A stretch of 64,000 bases of DNA from an uncultured Bacteroides sp. (GCF_959029255.1 NZ_CAUFUE010000008.1:62001-126000); one strand, 5' to 3'. Positions 42,270-52,904 are shown, counted from the first letter of the stretch. The notes: a model not told the origin generated them from the letters alone. Numbers and translations are program-made.

Positions 42270-44147
42270 TTATTTAGTCTTTACACAACGCACGGTATAA
42301 GCATTTCCACGACAATTACCCTTGTCCAAAGTAACACCCGAGTTAACAATCATATATCCGGTATTAGCCGAATTTGCCGACATGGGCGTACTGCACCAAT
42401 AATATCCAGTTTTCTCCACTTCTTGAAGTCCGCCGGTTTTACGATTAAGGAGTCCCCCTGCCGGATACCACAGGTTTTCACCATTCCAAGTAGCCGAAAA
42501 TCCTTTATAGGTACTGTTCCAGCCATCAGGTGTATCACTGAACACACTTCCTGCAATGGCAGAAGTCGTTGTATTCGTATTACGCCAAGTATCATACGGA
42601 GCTACCATATAACCCTTTGGACATGGGTCATAGATGGACTTGGAAAGCGTTGATGCTTTCGGATAATTATAGCCTTCAGGATTTCCCCACAGGGCGTCAT
42701 CGCCATAGTACATCCAGTCATACGACCAATAGAAAGGCCTTGTCGTGCTATTGCTCTTTGAACGTGAATACTTGATATAAGTATCGGGATGCGCGGTTGC
42801 CCATGCCACAGTACCTTTCGATTCGCTACCGGATGCAATCTGCATTTTCACAGTACCCGATTCATTATACATCGTAGCCTGAGTATTAGAGGCAACTGCA
42901 TTACCGCTTACAAACGGGTCTTTACGCCCCCATTGATAAAGCATGCCGATAGAGCGCCAATCACCCGGAGTGGCAGATACTGCACCCATATTACGATCCA
43001 GCACCGTATAACTGTTACCCTTACAGTTCGCACCTAAAACTTGTTCTGCAACATCAGTTACCCAAATATGGAAAGACCAGAGAATATTGGCATTTTCATC
43101 TTCCGGGTCTTCCGTATCATAGATAGCAATTACAGCATTTCCCGCTTCACCGTTAAGCGATACGGTGAAAGATTTACGGTCATCGCTCAACTGCACTTTG
43201 GAAATATAGGATGTAGAAACATCGTTCCACAAAAGTTTTGCAGAACGTGCCAACAAACTTTCATCACCAGCCTTGTTTTCATACGCATAGAGCAGGCTGG
43301 TAGTAGCATAAGGAGCACAATCCACCGTTACAGTCGTCGTTCCCGGAGCAACAATGATAGAATTGGCCGTTCCATAGTAATTGGTCGCGGCAGTCCATTC
43401 GATATTTTCCAGAGTGGTCTCCAGCATCTTCCCGCTTTCAATCTTCTTGCCTTTCAAATCTAGGAAACATTCGCCATATCCTTTCGGAGTATTCAAAGTC
43501 ACCGTTATCTCGTCTCTAAAAGTCAATGGAGGGAGTGTAAACACCGCTTCACCACCTTCTGAAATATCGATACTGCCTTTCAAAGTAGCGGTTTGTGAGG
43601 CAATGTCACAATAATCTACTTCACCGGTCTTACAATCAACCCGAATATCCCCGGTAAGTACATATTCCTTTGATTCGATTTTAATAGAAGACACAGAAGC
43701 AAAAGAACTCTCTTCGGGTGCAGGGATAATCAATTTCAAACCGCCGCATGCTGGTTTCAGTATCAAATCCTCAAGTTGTTCATTATCACTCAATCCATAA
43801 ACGGGAGAAGCAACCGGGTCGCATTTACCCGGAACATACGTCTGACTCTCGGGAATATGGTAATTAAGTACATACCCTGAACGGCTTTCCGGTTCCGGGT
43901 AGTATACAAGATATTCGGCAGCGGCGGGCACATCATACAAGCTTACCTGTCCGTTGGCAAGTACCGGATATTTTTCGTCATTGATGAATATATTTTGTCC
44001 TGCGTTAACCGACAGTCCCAGTTCATTCCCTTCTGATAAATTCAATTGAAGCGAATACGGCTTATATACCGTTTTCGTATCATCCTCGCATCCTACCACT
44101 GTGAATGCCGCAAGAGCTATGAAGAAATATTTTGTCCAAGTTTTCAT
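42270..44147 (-). CDS. Fimbrillin-like surface lipoprotein with C-terminal FISUMP-like domain
   Basis: This 625-aa lipoprotein (MKTWTKYFFIALAAFTVVGCED, Cys about 20) has an N-terminal half (about 30-250) resembling the fimbrillin-like domain (LKPACGGLKLIIPAPEES, FTLPPLTFRDEITVTLNTPKG). A linker strand domain follows. The C-terminal part (about 370-625) has DPCPKGYMVAPYDTWR and ends AYTVRCVK, like the Fibrobacter/Bacteroidetes paralogous domain found in many surface lipoproteins. It lies between PL1 and GH2 genes, so a role as surface glycan-binding protein is likely. A fragment related to its residues near 550 is fused to the second PL1 gene. Confidence 0.7.
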   Translation of the reverse strand: MKTWTKYFFIALAAFTVVGCEDDTKTVYKPYSLQLNLSEGNELGLSVNAGQNIFINDEKYPVLANGQVSLYDVPAAAEYLVYYPEPESRSGYVLNYHIPESQTYVPGKCDPVASPVYGLSDNEQLEDLILKPACGGLKLIIPAPEESSFASVSSIKIESKEYVLTGDIRVDCKTGEVDYCDIASQTATLKGSIDISEGGEAVFTLPPLTFRDEITVTLNTPKGYGECFLDLKGKKIESGKMLETTLENIEWTAATNYYGTANSIIVAPGTTTVTVDCAPYATTSLLYAYENKAGDESLLARSAKLLWNDVSTSYISKVQLSDDRKSFTVSLNGEAGNAVIAIYDTEDPEDENANILWSFHIWVTDVAEQVLGANCKGNSYTVLDRNMGAVSATPGDWRSIGMLYQWGRKDPFVSGNAVASNTQATMYNESGTVKMQIASGSESKGTVAWATAHPDTYIKYSRSKSNSTTRPFYWSYDWMYYGDDALWGNPEGYNYPKASTLSKSIYDPCPKGYMVAPYDTWRNTNTTTSAIAGSVFSDTPDGWNSTYKGFSATWNGENLWYPAGGLLNRKTGGLQEVEKTGYYWCSTPMSANSANTGYMIVNSGVTLDKGNCRGNAYTVRCVKTK

Positions 44148-44170
44148 TAGTTCGTTTTTTAAGGTTGATA

Positions 44171-45583
44171 TTACTTTTCTTGACCTATAGTAAAGATATA
44201 ATTCTCAATGTTGCTATACCCATTATTTGAAATGCGGGAAGCATCAGACGGATCATTTTTGTCTAAACCATATTTCTCTTCAAACCAGTCGGGCATACCG
44301 TCTTTATCAGAGTCAACAGGATTCTCTCCGGTTTTAATGTTACCGGGACCACCTAATGGGAACTGTTCTGTTTTTCGTTGGTCAAAAATAATAGTTCCTT
44401 TACCACCCAACGAAGTAAGTTCATCTATCAAATAAGTATCCACTTCATCACGCGCCGGAAGACTGGCTCCACCTTGTTCTAGAATCCATTGATAGGCAGT
44501 AGCAGCATCTGTCTGTGATGCGATAGCCGGAAAAATTTCAGGGCATGCACTCAGGAAGGTCGGAACTCCTGAGGTATACTCAGCCCAGTTCGACTCCGTT
44601 ATCTCCACTCCGTTCAATGCGCCGTTCTTATCAAAGTCATAAAAGTTCTTCTTACAATAGGTGCTGAACAGTGTATTCGCTCCAATAAAAGGCTTCGTAG
44701 GCTTTTTAACGGAATTCTCCAGAATAAGGCTTCCATCTTCCTGTCTCACTTCTTGCCAGTTGACTACCGGACCTACTATAAAATAGTTGTCTTCAACCGA
44801 AGTCAGAGATTCACCTTCAGAATCCCCACTCATATTATAAGCTGCACCTTCACCCCAATTGTACACCACATTATTCACAAACTGGTTCAAGCCCTTTACC
44901 TTCGGGTTACGAGTCTTATTATCGATATATAGATTACGGAATAACGTAATACCGTGTTCTTTCGTAGTCTGCATCAATCCCCCGCAAGAATGGTTTTGAA
45001 GACCTTGTCCTATAATCGAATTTTGAATAGTAATATCGTATGCATCGTTTCCATTGATTGAGAAATTTTCATCACGCCCCCATGTCACAGACAAATGATC
45101 GAATATCATATTACTCCCCGAAGCCAAACCTGCCGCATCTTTTCCATCAGGACCTTGTCTGCCCATGCGAACGCGTAAATAACGGCAAATAACATTCTTT
45201 GCCCCCGAGAATGAAACACGATCTCCATAGAGTACTATACCGTCACCTGGTGCTGTTTGCGCGGCAACCGTCAGATTGGAAGAAAAAACCAAGGCACTTT
45301 CCAGATTAATAATACCCGCCACATCGAACACAACGATACGGTTAGGCTTGCTAACAGCATCACGAAGAGAACCTTCACCTGAATCATTCAGATTAGTCAC
45401 ATGATAAACCTCGCCTCCACGTCCTCCGGAAGCATTGCGACCGAAACCTTCAGCACCGGGAAAGGCTACTACTTCGCCATAATCCTCAAAAGGACCGGGT
45501 TTTGAAAGTACTTCTATCTTTTCGTCGTTATTACAGCCGAACATAGTACTAAGAAAGAGAAATGACAATATTATATTTTTCAT
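44171..45583 (-). CDS. Pectate lyase-like lipoprotein, family PL1
   Basis: This 470-aa protein has a lipoprotein signal (MKNIILSFLFLSTMFGCNND). The mature part is a right-handed beta-helix of the PL1 type: AFPGAEGFGRNASGGRGGEVYHVTNLND at the N-terminal cap, FDHLSVTWGRDEN at about 165-178 (calcium region), and NLYIDNKTRNPKVKG with the catalytic-type Arg. The C-terminus has DSDKDGMPDWFEEKYGLDKNDPSDA, a thrombospondin-3-like calcium repeat common to Bacteroides PL1. It cleaves polygalacturonate-like backbones by beta-elimination and is encoded just after SusC/SusD. Confidence 0.88.
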   Translation of the reverse strand: MKNIILSFLFLSTMFGCNNDEKIEVLSKPGPFEDYGEVVAFPGAEGFGRNASGGRGGEVYHVTNLNDSGEGSLRDAVSKPNRIVVFDVAGIINLESALVFSSNLTVAAQTAPGDGIVLYGDRVSFSGAKNVICRYLRVRMGRQGPDGKDAAGLASGSNMIFDHLSVTWGRDENFSINGNDAYDITIQNSIIGQGLQNHSCGGLMQTTKEHGITLFRNLYIDNKTRNPKVKGLNQFVNNVVYNWGEGAAYNMSGDSEGESLTSVEDNYFIVGPVVNWQEVRQEDGSLILENSVKKPTKPFIGANTLFSTYCKKNFYDFDKNGALNGVEITESNWAEYTSGVPTFLSACPEIFPAIASQTDAATAYQWILEQGGASLPARDEVDTYLIDELTSLGGKGTIIFDQRKTEQFPLGGPGNIKTGENPVDSDKDGMPDWFEEKYGLDKNDPSDASRISNNGYSNIENYIFTIGQEK

Positions 45584-45681
45584 TTGGATAATTTAAAAGT
45601 TAACATCAGAAACCCGCCATTGACACAAATTTTATCAATGACGAGCAACTGGCTATTTTTTGATTTTACATTGAATTCACG

Positions 45682-47766
45682 TTAATTTAAGTAACCCGGA
45701 TGCTGAGTCAAGTTCGGATTATCAACCATGGGATGTCCAGCTGATTTTGAGGCAAAAGGCAACAGCTCACATTTATTTTTTTCAAATCCATAGTATAAGC
45801 CGTCACTACCATCTGCAGCTTCAATCCAATCCGGATATTTACCACCATTTTCTGCAGAACCTGTCGGCTTGGTATAAATGATATTACCTATCTGCAATGC
45901 ATTATATCCTGTTGTAAAACCGACAGCCTTACGTGCATTACCATTAAAAGTACTCGTATAGGCTTCAAACATATTAACCGGATACCATTTGTCACCTTCA
46001 GCATATCCATGAGCTTTCACAACGCCGGTCAATGCAGCCTGATATTCAGCATATTTTTTACTATCTGTAGGAACCTCCTTCACAATTGAAATCTCAGCGT
46101 CATCCGTCAAATCAATATAGTCGATTGCCAAGAAAGGATCACCATACGCTTGTGCATCCTTCTGGAACTTATACAGACGATACACAGGTACATCCGCATA
46201 ATCTCCTTTACGGTCAGAAAGATTTTTCATTGCTTGTTTACACTTCTCCAACTCCTCCGGCAGACGATTTAAACGAGTCAGATCACTACGTAATGTTAAT
46301 TCCCCGGCAAACTCCCATTTACGCTCTTGAACAATAGCATCCTCAAATGCTTGTTGAGTAGTCGGTATATCCATAGACCCGATACCAGCTCTAGCACGCA
46401 CTGCTTGCAAAGCATCTTTAGCAGCCTGGGTCGGACCATTATTCAAATAGTTTTGAGTTTCCGCATACATCAACAAAACATCAGCATAACGTATTATCGG
46501 GATATTAAGGTTACGTTGAGACGCACCAGCCGGTTCCTGACACCAAGAAATGCGGAACTTACCGGGCATGATACAAGAGTAAGTGGTACCTACATCTACC
46601 CATGTATCATCTGCTGCACCTTTATTCAAAAAATAAATACTATAAGCCGTACAAGAGACATCACGTCGAGTATCCTTCTTGTCAAAAGATAAATAATAAG
46701 TCGGCAACATGAATTGCATAGCCTTTCTTGACCCAAATACTCCTCCTCTGGTTCCCGGATGAGCATATACGCCAAAATTTGAATTAGTCGTAGTACCATA
46801 TTGAGCTAAGTCCCAAATCATTTCACCACTTGTTACAGAGAAATTACGTTGGCAGTAATTATACCACAAATTTTGGAAACCACTCATTTGACCGTTTGCT
46901 TGTACTAAAGAATGTTCCCCATGGCTCATAATCTGGCTACAAGCATCGTCCGCAATTTCATAAAAATTCTGCACTTTTGCAGCATCGTCACGACGGGCCA
47001 TCTGGAGTGTACCGGGGTCATTCGTTTCAAGATTCCAGCGTAATGAATAACCTCCGGCATACAGCGCAACACGTGCTAATAAGGCATAAGCTCCCTGTTT
47101 AGAAAGACGTTCAGGCGTACTATAGCCACTTTCACCATACCAAGGTAAATACTCTACAGCTTGTTGCAAATCCGCAATAATTTTATCATAAATACCGTCT
47201 CTGGGTGAACGTTTCGGATAGAATGTATTCTCATCATTTTTATCCATATCCTCCAAAGATTGGAATACAGAAGGGACGTCTCCATAAATACGAATCAAAT
47301 TATGGTAACAAAAAGCGCGAATAGCCAATAACTCTCCCAACAAAGCATTGCGTTTACTTGTTTCAGGCATATTATTCAGTTCCCTGATGCCCACATTAGT
47401 AGACTCTATTATACGATATTGCTCCTTAAAAATAGTAGTAACTGTTGCCGGCATAGTCGGGTCATACTTATAGTTACAAATCATATATTTTGAATTATTG
47501 GTAGTACCATCTTCACTAGAATGCATCACAGTTTCTCCCATACCCAGCTGATAAAACATCTCAGAATGTATCAAACCACGGTAACAACCTTCTACATACA
47601 TTTCCGCAGTAGTTTCACTACTAAAAACAAACTCTGTATCATCCGCTGTATAAGATGGCATTTCAAGCCATTCCGAGCAAGAAGTTATCCCTAAAGATAT
47701 GAAGATAATCACTAATACAGCAAATACCTGTTTCATATCAAAAAATATAATTGATTTCTTTTTCAT
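45682..47766 (-). CDS. SusD/RagB family glycan-binding lipoprotein (pair 1)
   Basis: This 694-aa SusD-like outer-membrane lipoprotein has its lipobox at LGITSCSEW. The Met at 47736 (MKQVFAVLVII) may be the true start, since it begins the hydrophobic signal directly. SusD hallmarks are the N-terminal EMYVEGCYRGLIHSEMFY region, TPR-like helices (RAFCYHNLIRIYGDVPSVFQ), RLSKQGAYALLARVALYAGGY and RYADVLLMYAETQNYLNNG. It lies 18 bp after susC. It binds oligosaccharides and acts as the lid of the SusC transporter. Confidence 0.93.
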   Translation of the reverse strand: MKKKSIIFFDMKQVFAVLVIIFISLGITSCSEWLEMPSYTADDTEFVFSSETTAEMYVEGCYRGLIHSEMFYQLGMGETVMHSSEDGTTNNSKYMICNYKYDPTMPATVTTIFKEQYRIIESTNVGIRELNNMPETSKRNALLGELLAIRAFCYHNLIRIYGDVPSVFQSLEDMDKNDENTFYPKRSPRDGIYDKIIADLQQAVEYLPWYGESGYSTPERLSKQGAYALLARVALYAGGYSLRWNLETNDPGTLQMARRDDAAKVQNFYEIADDACSQIMSHGEHSLVQANGQMSGFQNLWYNYCQRNFSVTSGEMIWDLAQYGTTTNSNFGVYAHPGTRGGVFGSRKAMQFMLPTYYLSFDKKDTRRDVSCTAYSIYFLNKGAADDTWVDVGTTYSCIMPGKFRISWCQEPAGASQRNLNIPIIRYADVLLMYAETQNYLNNGPTQAAKDALQAVRARAGIGSMDIPTTQQAFEDAIVQERKWEFAGELTLRSDLTRLNRLPEELEKCKQAMKNLSDRKGDYADVPVYRLYKFQKDAQAYGDPFLAIDYIDLTDDAEISIVKEVPTDSKKYAEYQAALTGVVKAHGYAEGDKWYPVNMFEAYTSTFNGNARKAVGFTTGYNALQIGNIIYTKPTGSAENGGKYPDWIEAADGSDGLYYGFEKNKCELLPFASKSAGHPMVDNPNLTQHPGYLN

Positions 47767-47784
47767 AATAGTAAATCGTTAAAA

Positions 47785-50700
47785 TTAGAATGTTAAGTTA
47801 AGTCCTACAACATAACTTCTTGAACGAGGATAAGTAGAACTATCATAGCCTGGCGTACATATCACGTTATCACTATTGCTGGCAGAAACTTCCGGGTCAT
47901 AACCGGAGTATCCTGTTATTGTAGCCAAATTGTTCGCCGTAAAGTAGATACGAGCATTGGAAATCATAAATTTATGTAACCAGTGTTTGGGGAACGTATA
48001 ACCTAATGTCACTTGTGCAATACGCAAATAAGAGCCATCCTCTACATAGTATGATGACGGATAAGTGATATAACTAGAATTGGTGGTACTTAAATTCCAT
48101 GTACGTGCCGTTTCATTGGGATTCAGTTCTCTAAAACGAGCTAATGTAGTAGCAGCTTTTCCCGTAGTTGGGTCAATCAACCGATAATAATTATCGCCAA
48201 ATTCTGTTGGAACATTCTGATAAAGCGCATAAGGACTCATACTATGCTTGGTAGCATTATAAACATCATTACCAATAGAGAATTTCATGAATATGCTCAA
48301 ATCAATCCCTTTATAAGCAAAAGTATTATTAAAACCTCCAATACAATCGGGAGTACCGTTACCAATCTTCACTAGCTGTCTCGTAAATTGAGTACCATCT
48401 TCGTTGTCCGCTGCGAACTTGATATCACCAGGTTGGGGAGTTCCATTATAGGGCTTCACAACCCCATCACGCAATACTAATTTTCCCTCATTAGTCTGAA
48501 TAAAATCATCCGTAGTGTATATGCCATCGTAAACATACCCATACATATCCCCTAACGATTCTCCAACTACTGCATAGTAAGTTACTGTTCCCGAACGATT
48601 ACTTCCCGCAGCAAAAGTTTTATGATCTTCTCCATTTTCCAAGGATATCACTTTAGATTTATTAAAAGCCAGATTCAAATCAGAAGTCCAACGGAAATTT
48701 TTAGTTGTAATGTTTACTGTATTAAGAGTTATTTCCCAACCGCGATTACGCATCTTTCCTACATTCTGATATTGGTTGGCATAACCTGTAGAAGTAGGAA
48801 TAGTAGATTTCATCAACATATCGCTAATCTGATTATTATACCATTCAGCCGTTAAATTAATACGGCTTCCAAATAAAGAAATATCCAAACCAACATTGGT
48901 AGCATGCAAAGTTTCCCATTTAAGGTCTTTGTTTCCCAAAGTCGTACCTAAAACATAAGCCGGATTATTTACATTATTGTTTACGGGATAAGTAGTTTGA
49001 GCCAGGTTAGTTGTATATAAACTGCTGCCTATACCATTATTACCGGTTACACCATAACCTACACGAAGTTTCATATTATTCACTACATCAGCCAATTTAC
49101 CATTCTTCCAAAATTTTTCTTCCGAAATACGCCATGCGCCTGACATGGAAGGGAATATTCCCCACTTATTTCCTTTAGCAAATTTTGAAGAGCCATCACC
49201 ACGAACTGTAGCTGTCAACAGATAACGTTCATCAAAAGTATAATTTAAACGCGCAAAAGCAGATACTATGCCACTGCGACCATGTTCAGTTTCTTGTTCT
49301 TTAACAGTAGCATTAGAGATATCATCCAATCCATGATTCGGAAACGGGAATTTGATAAGCGTCATCTTATCATTTTCATTTTCAGAATAAGTAACTTCAT
49401 GCCCCAGCAAAACATTCAGTTTATGCTTTTTCGCAATTGTTTGGCTATAATTCAAAGTATTTGTTATCTGATATTTATACGATTCAGAATTTTTTATACT
49501 ACCATTAATACCTGTATTATTAGAATCCATAATATATGAAGTGGAATTTTCATCAGCAAAAGAAGTAGATTTACTTTGAGACCATGTGTAACTACCTGCC
49601 GTCCGCCAAGTAAAATGTTTCAGAAAGTCAAATTCCAGACCTGCATTGACTGTATACAAGCGAGCACGGCTATGTGACGTAGAGGCATTATTCTGAACGA
49701 TAGGATTAGCCGTATCAAAAGAAGAATCCATTCCGGAAAAATCGGGATAAGTCTGAGTATAAAGTAAATCATCTCGCGTAAACATTGTACCTCCATTGAT
49801 AGGTTGAAGAAGAACATTCTTCATTCCGGAGTAGGCACCACCTCCATCAGTTGATTTTGATGAAAACATCGTATTTACATCCAAACGAATGCCTTTATAA
49901 AGTTCTGAATTAACTTTAGCCCGAATAGAGTTTTTCTCAACACCATGATTAGCCAACAGACCATTCTGACCACTGTAGTTATAACTCAACATTACTTGTG
50001 TTTTATCCGTACCTGTAGTGATATTCACATTATGATTTTGAGTAAGAGCAGTACCACCAAACACTTCATCTTGCCAATCAATAGCATCACCATTACCATA
50101 CAAATCATCAATACGGCCATAAACACCTGAATAAAAATCATCAGCATCAGTACCTTTACTATTGTCAAAGACATTGCTCCACATTGCAGTTTTTCCCTGT
50201 AACTCGGCCATCTCGTATTGATACTTCACAAAATTCTCCGCATTAGATAGCATATCCAATTTTTTGGAAAGTTTATCAAAAGAGAAATATGTATTGTAAC
50301 TAACTTGCGTCTTTCCCTTTTTACCTGATTTTGTCGTAATCAATACAATGCCATTTGAACCACGAGCACCATAAATAGCAGTAGCAGAAGCATCCTTCAA
50401 AATATCAATGCTCTCAATATCGCTAATATCAATATTAGTTAGTGCATCACCCATTTCAAATCCATCAACAATATATAGCGGCTCTGTACTTTGTGTAATA
50501 GAAGTACCACCACGGACTGTAATGTTTATTCCAGCACCCGGAGCACCACTTTCCGTAACAATATTCACACCCGCAGCTTTACCTTGAAGTGCTTGTGCCG
50601 CAGTCACGGCAGGAACAGATGCCAGTTCGGAACTCGATACCGAAGAAGTCGCCCCCGTCAAGTCTTTACGTTTCACCTTCGCATAGCCAATAGCAACCAC

Positions 50701-51021
50701 CTCTTCAAGCATCACTGAAGACTCTTTTAAGGTTACATCCAGATGGGTTTTGTTACCGATAGCTACCGTTTGGTTATCATACCCGATAAACGAAACCACC
50801 AACTCTTTGGCAGAAGCCGGTACAGAGAGTTTAAAATTACCATTCATATCAGTAATGGTACCGATAGAACTGTTGCCTTTCACTGTTACAGAAGCGCCAA
50901 TCACCACATCGATCGCATCGCGAACCGTACCGGTAATTGTCTTATTCTGAGCAAAAAGGCTTAGAGGACAGCTCATTAATAGAAGCATTAACAAGCAAAG
51001 GGTTTTGTGTAAGATTCTCAT
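47785..51021 (-). CDS. SusC/RagA TonB-dependent transporter (pair 1)
   Basis: This 1078-aa outer-membrane transporter has a signal peptide, then a carboxypeptidase-regulatory-like domain (GTVRDAIDVVIGASVTVKGN, about 30-110). A SusC-type plug follows (SSELASVPAVTAAQALQGKAAG; GARGSNGIVLITTK), then a long beta-barrel ending VVGLNLTF. It imports oligosaccharides with energy from TonB. The first about 70 codons and the leader are identical in DNA to those of the second SusC gene at 55033-58275. The downstream genes (SusD, PL1, surface lipoprotein) make one operon. Confidence 0.95.
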   Translation of the reverse strand: MRILHKTLCLLMLLLMSCPLSLFAQNKTITGTVRDAIDVVIGASVTVKGNSSIGTITDMNGNFKLSVPASAKELVVSFIGYDNQTVAIGNKTHLDVTLKESSVMLEEVVAIGYAKVKRKDLTGATSSVSSSELASVPAVTAAQALQGKAAGVNIVTESGAPGAGINITVRGGTSITQSTEPLYIVDGFEMGDALTNIDISDIESIDILKDASATAIYGARGSNGIVLITTKSGKKGKTQVSYNTYFSFDKLSKKLDMLSNAENFVKYQYEMAELQGKTAMWSNVFDNSKGTDADDFYSGVYGRIDDLYGNGDAIDWQDEVFGGTALTQNHNVNITTGTDKTQVMLSYNYSGQNGLLANHGVEKNSIRAKVNSELYKGIRLDVNTMFSSKSTDGGGAYSGMKNVLLQPINGGTMFTRDDLLYTQTYPDFSGMDSSFDTANPIVQNNASTSHSRARLYTVNAGLEFDFLKHFTWRTAGSYTWSQSKSTSFADENSTSYIMDSNNTGINGSIKNSESYKYQITNTLNYSQTIAKKHKLNVLLGHEVTYSENENDKMTLIKFPFPNHGLDDISNATVKEQETEHGRSGIVSAFARLNYTFDERYLLTATVRGDGSSKFAKGNKWGIFPSMSGAWRISEEKFWKNGKLADVVNNMKLRVGYGVTGNNGIGSSLYTTNLAQTTYPVNNNVNNPAYVLGTTLGNKDLKWETLHATNVGLDISLFGSRINLTAEWYNNQISDMLMKSTIPTSTGYANQYQNVGKMRNRGWEITLNTVNITTKNFRWTSDLNLAFNKSKVISLENGEDHKTFAAGSNRSGTVTYYAVVGESLGDMYGYVYDGIYTTDDFIQTNEGKLVLRDGVVKPYNGTPQPGDIKFAADNEDGTQFTRQLVKIGNGTPDCIGGFNNTFAYKGIDLSIFMKFSIGNDVYNATKHSMSPYALYQNVPTEFGDNYYRLIDPTTGKAATTLARFRELNPNETARTWNLSTTNSSYITYPSSYYVEDGSYLRIAQVTLGYTFPKHWLHKFMISNARIYFTANNLATITGYSGYDPEVSASNSDNVICTPGYDSSTYPRSRSYVVGLNLTF

Positions 51022-51061
51022 AGATTATTAATATATATTTGATTAATAAATAAATTCAAGC
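50845..51061 (-). repeat. 217-bp direct repeat at the 5' end of susC, copy 1
   Basis: This is identical to 58099-58315 (7254 bp away). It covers the leader and about 59 N-terminal codons, beginning 40 bp before the ATG. Confidence 0.9.
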
Positions 51062-51443
51062 TTAACATACAAGCGCCCGTTATCGGACACAGCCGTTGTG
51101 AATGCAAATGTAGAGAAGCTTTCATTACCACATAATACCCATTTTGATTGTTATTATTTTATTTTTGACTCTATTTAATGTCAATTAGATGTAAATATAA
51201 AAAAAAGAGGTTACGATAAACCATCGCAACCTCCAATCCATCAGACTATTTCAATCTACTTTCCTCCGTTAGCATCTTTTATAAGGCAGTTTTTCCGCAT
51301 TCTTCAAATCAGGAATCACGAGGTTATTAATAACATCCTGCGGCTCCGATTGCTTTACGGATATGATTTCTGCCATCGACATAGATTTGTCTATCACAGG
51401 CACGTACCCCATAAGCGTACCAGTTCAAAATACGCCCATCCTC
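51022..51443. other. Non-coding stretch with promoter, terminator and gene debris
   Basis: 422 bp between susC (pair 1) and the second PL1 gene. It holds a minus-strand TACATTTG -7 box for susC (51112-51105), the PL1 terminator (51198-51233) and, next to the PL1 stop codon, about 150 bp that read like leftover coding sequence (short open stretches in shifted frames such as ILNWYAYGVRAC and DVINNLVIPDLKNAEKLPYK). This is probably the remains of a neighbouring gene. Confidence 0.6.
51198..51233 (-). terminator. Terminator between the PL1 gene and susC (pair 1)
   Basis: On the minus strand GAGGTTGCGAT and ATCGTAACCTC (51233-51207) pair over 11 bp with one wobble, followed by a run of T (51206-51198). 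Confidence 0.85.
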
Positions 51444-52904
51444 TTAAGAAATCCAGGTAACCGAGAATCCTGTGCAGGTACTGTTCCAACCATCCGGTGT
51501 GAAGAAGGATAGTGGAGAATGGAGATGTAGGGTGAGACATTCGTTCAGATAAACTTCAATATTCGTATATCCTCCATCCAGTGTATAGGTTGAAGCATCT
51601 GAAGCATCCAACGGATTCAATCCATGACGACGTTCCCATTCGTCGGGCATACCGTCTCCATCACTGTCCTCTAAAGGTTGTCCGGACTTCAAAGTAGGCC
51701 ATCCGCCCACATCATTCTGCGAGTTGATGATTCCGTTCGTTCCGAAAGTAGCTATCCCCTCTTTAACCTGTCTCAAGACTTCACAGTCATAGGCATCTTG
51801 CGAGAAGCAGCATCCTACCGACTCCAATACCCGTTGATAAGCTACCGAAGCAGTTTCCTCCCCTATCGGTTCATAGGGAAACGGAACATCCACCAAACAA
51901 GAATTACATTCCTCACCATGCGTAGGAATTGCTTCAGGCGATATACCGGAACTTATCTCGGCACTCTTTCTCCCAGGAACATAGCATTTCCCAGCACAAT
52001 CTGTAATTGCACTCCGATTATCAAAAGTCACAGCATCATCGCCCTCCATCACATTGCCTGCCACATAGTATCGTCCGGTACCATCTTCTGCCACATCGAG
52101 CAAACGGTGATGCTGTGAAGCCGGCCCCGGTTTATAGTAATTGTTCACCATGTTTATTTCAGCATGGTGTCCGCCCCCGTATGCAGTCTTGAAGCCCCAA
52201 TTATAAACCACATTATTGCGATAATCTACCCATTTCGTTCCGTCCACCGAAGCAAAACGGGGATTACGGCTTGCATGGTTTGCCAGTAGGTTATGATGGA
52301 AAGTTGCCTTATATCCTCCCCAAATACCGCCGAATCCATGACTGCCCTTAGTGTGAACTGAAGTATTCAGGCTATGGGTAATCAGGCACCACTGCACTGT
52401 CAAGTTTTCCGTCTTGTAGATTGAAAGACATTCGTCAATACTCCAGCTCACGGAAAGATGATCAAGGATAACATTCTTCTGTCCGTAACGTCCGCCGCCC
52501 AAGCCATCACTGTCCAGATGATGACGGTCGCCCACACGGACACGAATATAGCGGATTATCACATCACTGGCATTCACTATCAGCGGATAATCTTTCAGAC
52601 AAATGCCATCACCCGGAGCCGATTGTCCGGCAATGGTGATGCTGTCGTTATTGATACGCAACGGAGATTTCAGTTCAATAGTACCATCTACAGCAAAGAC
52701 CACAATACGCGGTCCCTCCTGCTCCACGGCAGCACGGAAACTACCTTCTCCACTATCATTCAGATTTGTAACAGTCAGAACGCGGCCACCACGACCACCG
52801 ACTGTATACTTACCGTATCCCTCAGCGCTGGGAAAGGCAAGCTGTTGTGCCTGCATACAGGCTGTCACCAGAAATAAACAGGTGACTAAGAAAATGTCTT
52901 TCAT
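51444..52904 (-). CDS. Secreted pectate lyase-like protein, family PL1, with altered C-terminus
   Basis: From the ATG at 52904 (MKDIFLVTCLFLVTACMQAQ) this is a 486-aa PL1 beta-helix protein. It has AFPSAEGYGKYTVGGRGGRVLTVTNLND, LDHLSVSWSIDECLSIYKTENLTVQW and LANHASRNPRFASVDG (catalytic-type Arg), then DSDGDGMPDEWERRHGLNPLDASDA. The expected end after YTNIEVYLNE is replaced by about 33 residues containing TPDGWNSTCTGFSVTW. These match TPDGWNSTYKGFSATW in the surface lipoprotein at 42270-44147, so the C-terminus looks like a recombination scar. The catalytic helix is intact. It is transcribed separately from both SusC/D pairs (terminators on each side). Confidence 0.85.
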   Translation of the reverse strand: MKDIFLVTCLFLVTACMQAQQLAFPSAEGYGKYTVGGRGGRVLTVTNLNDSGEGSFRAAVEQEGPRIVVFAVDGTIELKSPLRINNDSITIAGQSAPGDGICLKDYPLIVNASDVIIRYIRVRVGDRHHLDSDGLGGGRYGQKNVILDHLSVSWSIDECLSIYKTENLTVQWCLITHSLNTSVHTKGSHGFGGIWGGYKATFHHNLLANHASRNPRFASVDGTKWVDYRNNVVYNWGFKTAYGGGHHAEINMVNNYYKPGPASQHHRLLDVAEDGTGRYYVAGNVMEGDDAVTFDNRSAITDCAGKCYVPGRKSAEISSGISPEAIPTHGEECNSCLVDVPFPYEPIGEETASVAYQRVLESVGCCFSQDAYDCEVLRQVKEGIATFGTNGIINSQNDVGGWPTLKSGQPLEDSDGDGMPDEWERRHGLNPLDASDASTYTLDGGYTNIEVYLNECLTLHLHSPLSFFTPDGWNSTCTGFSVTWIS

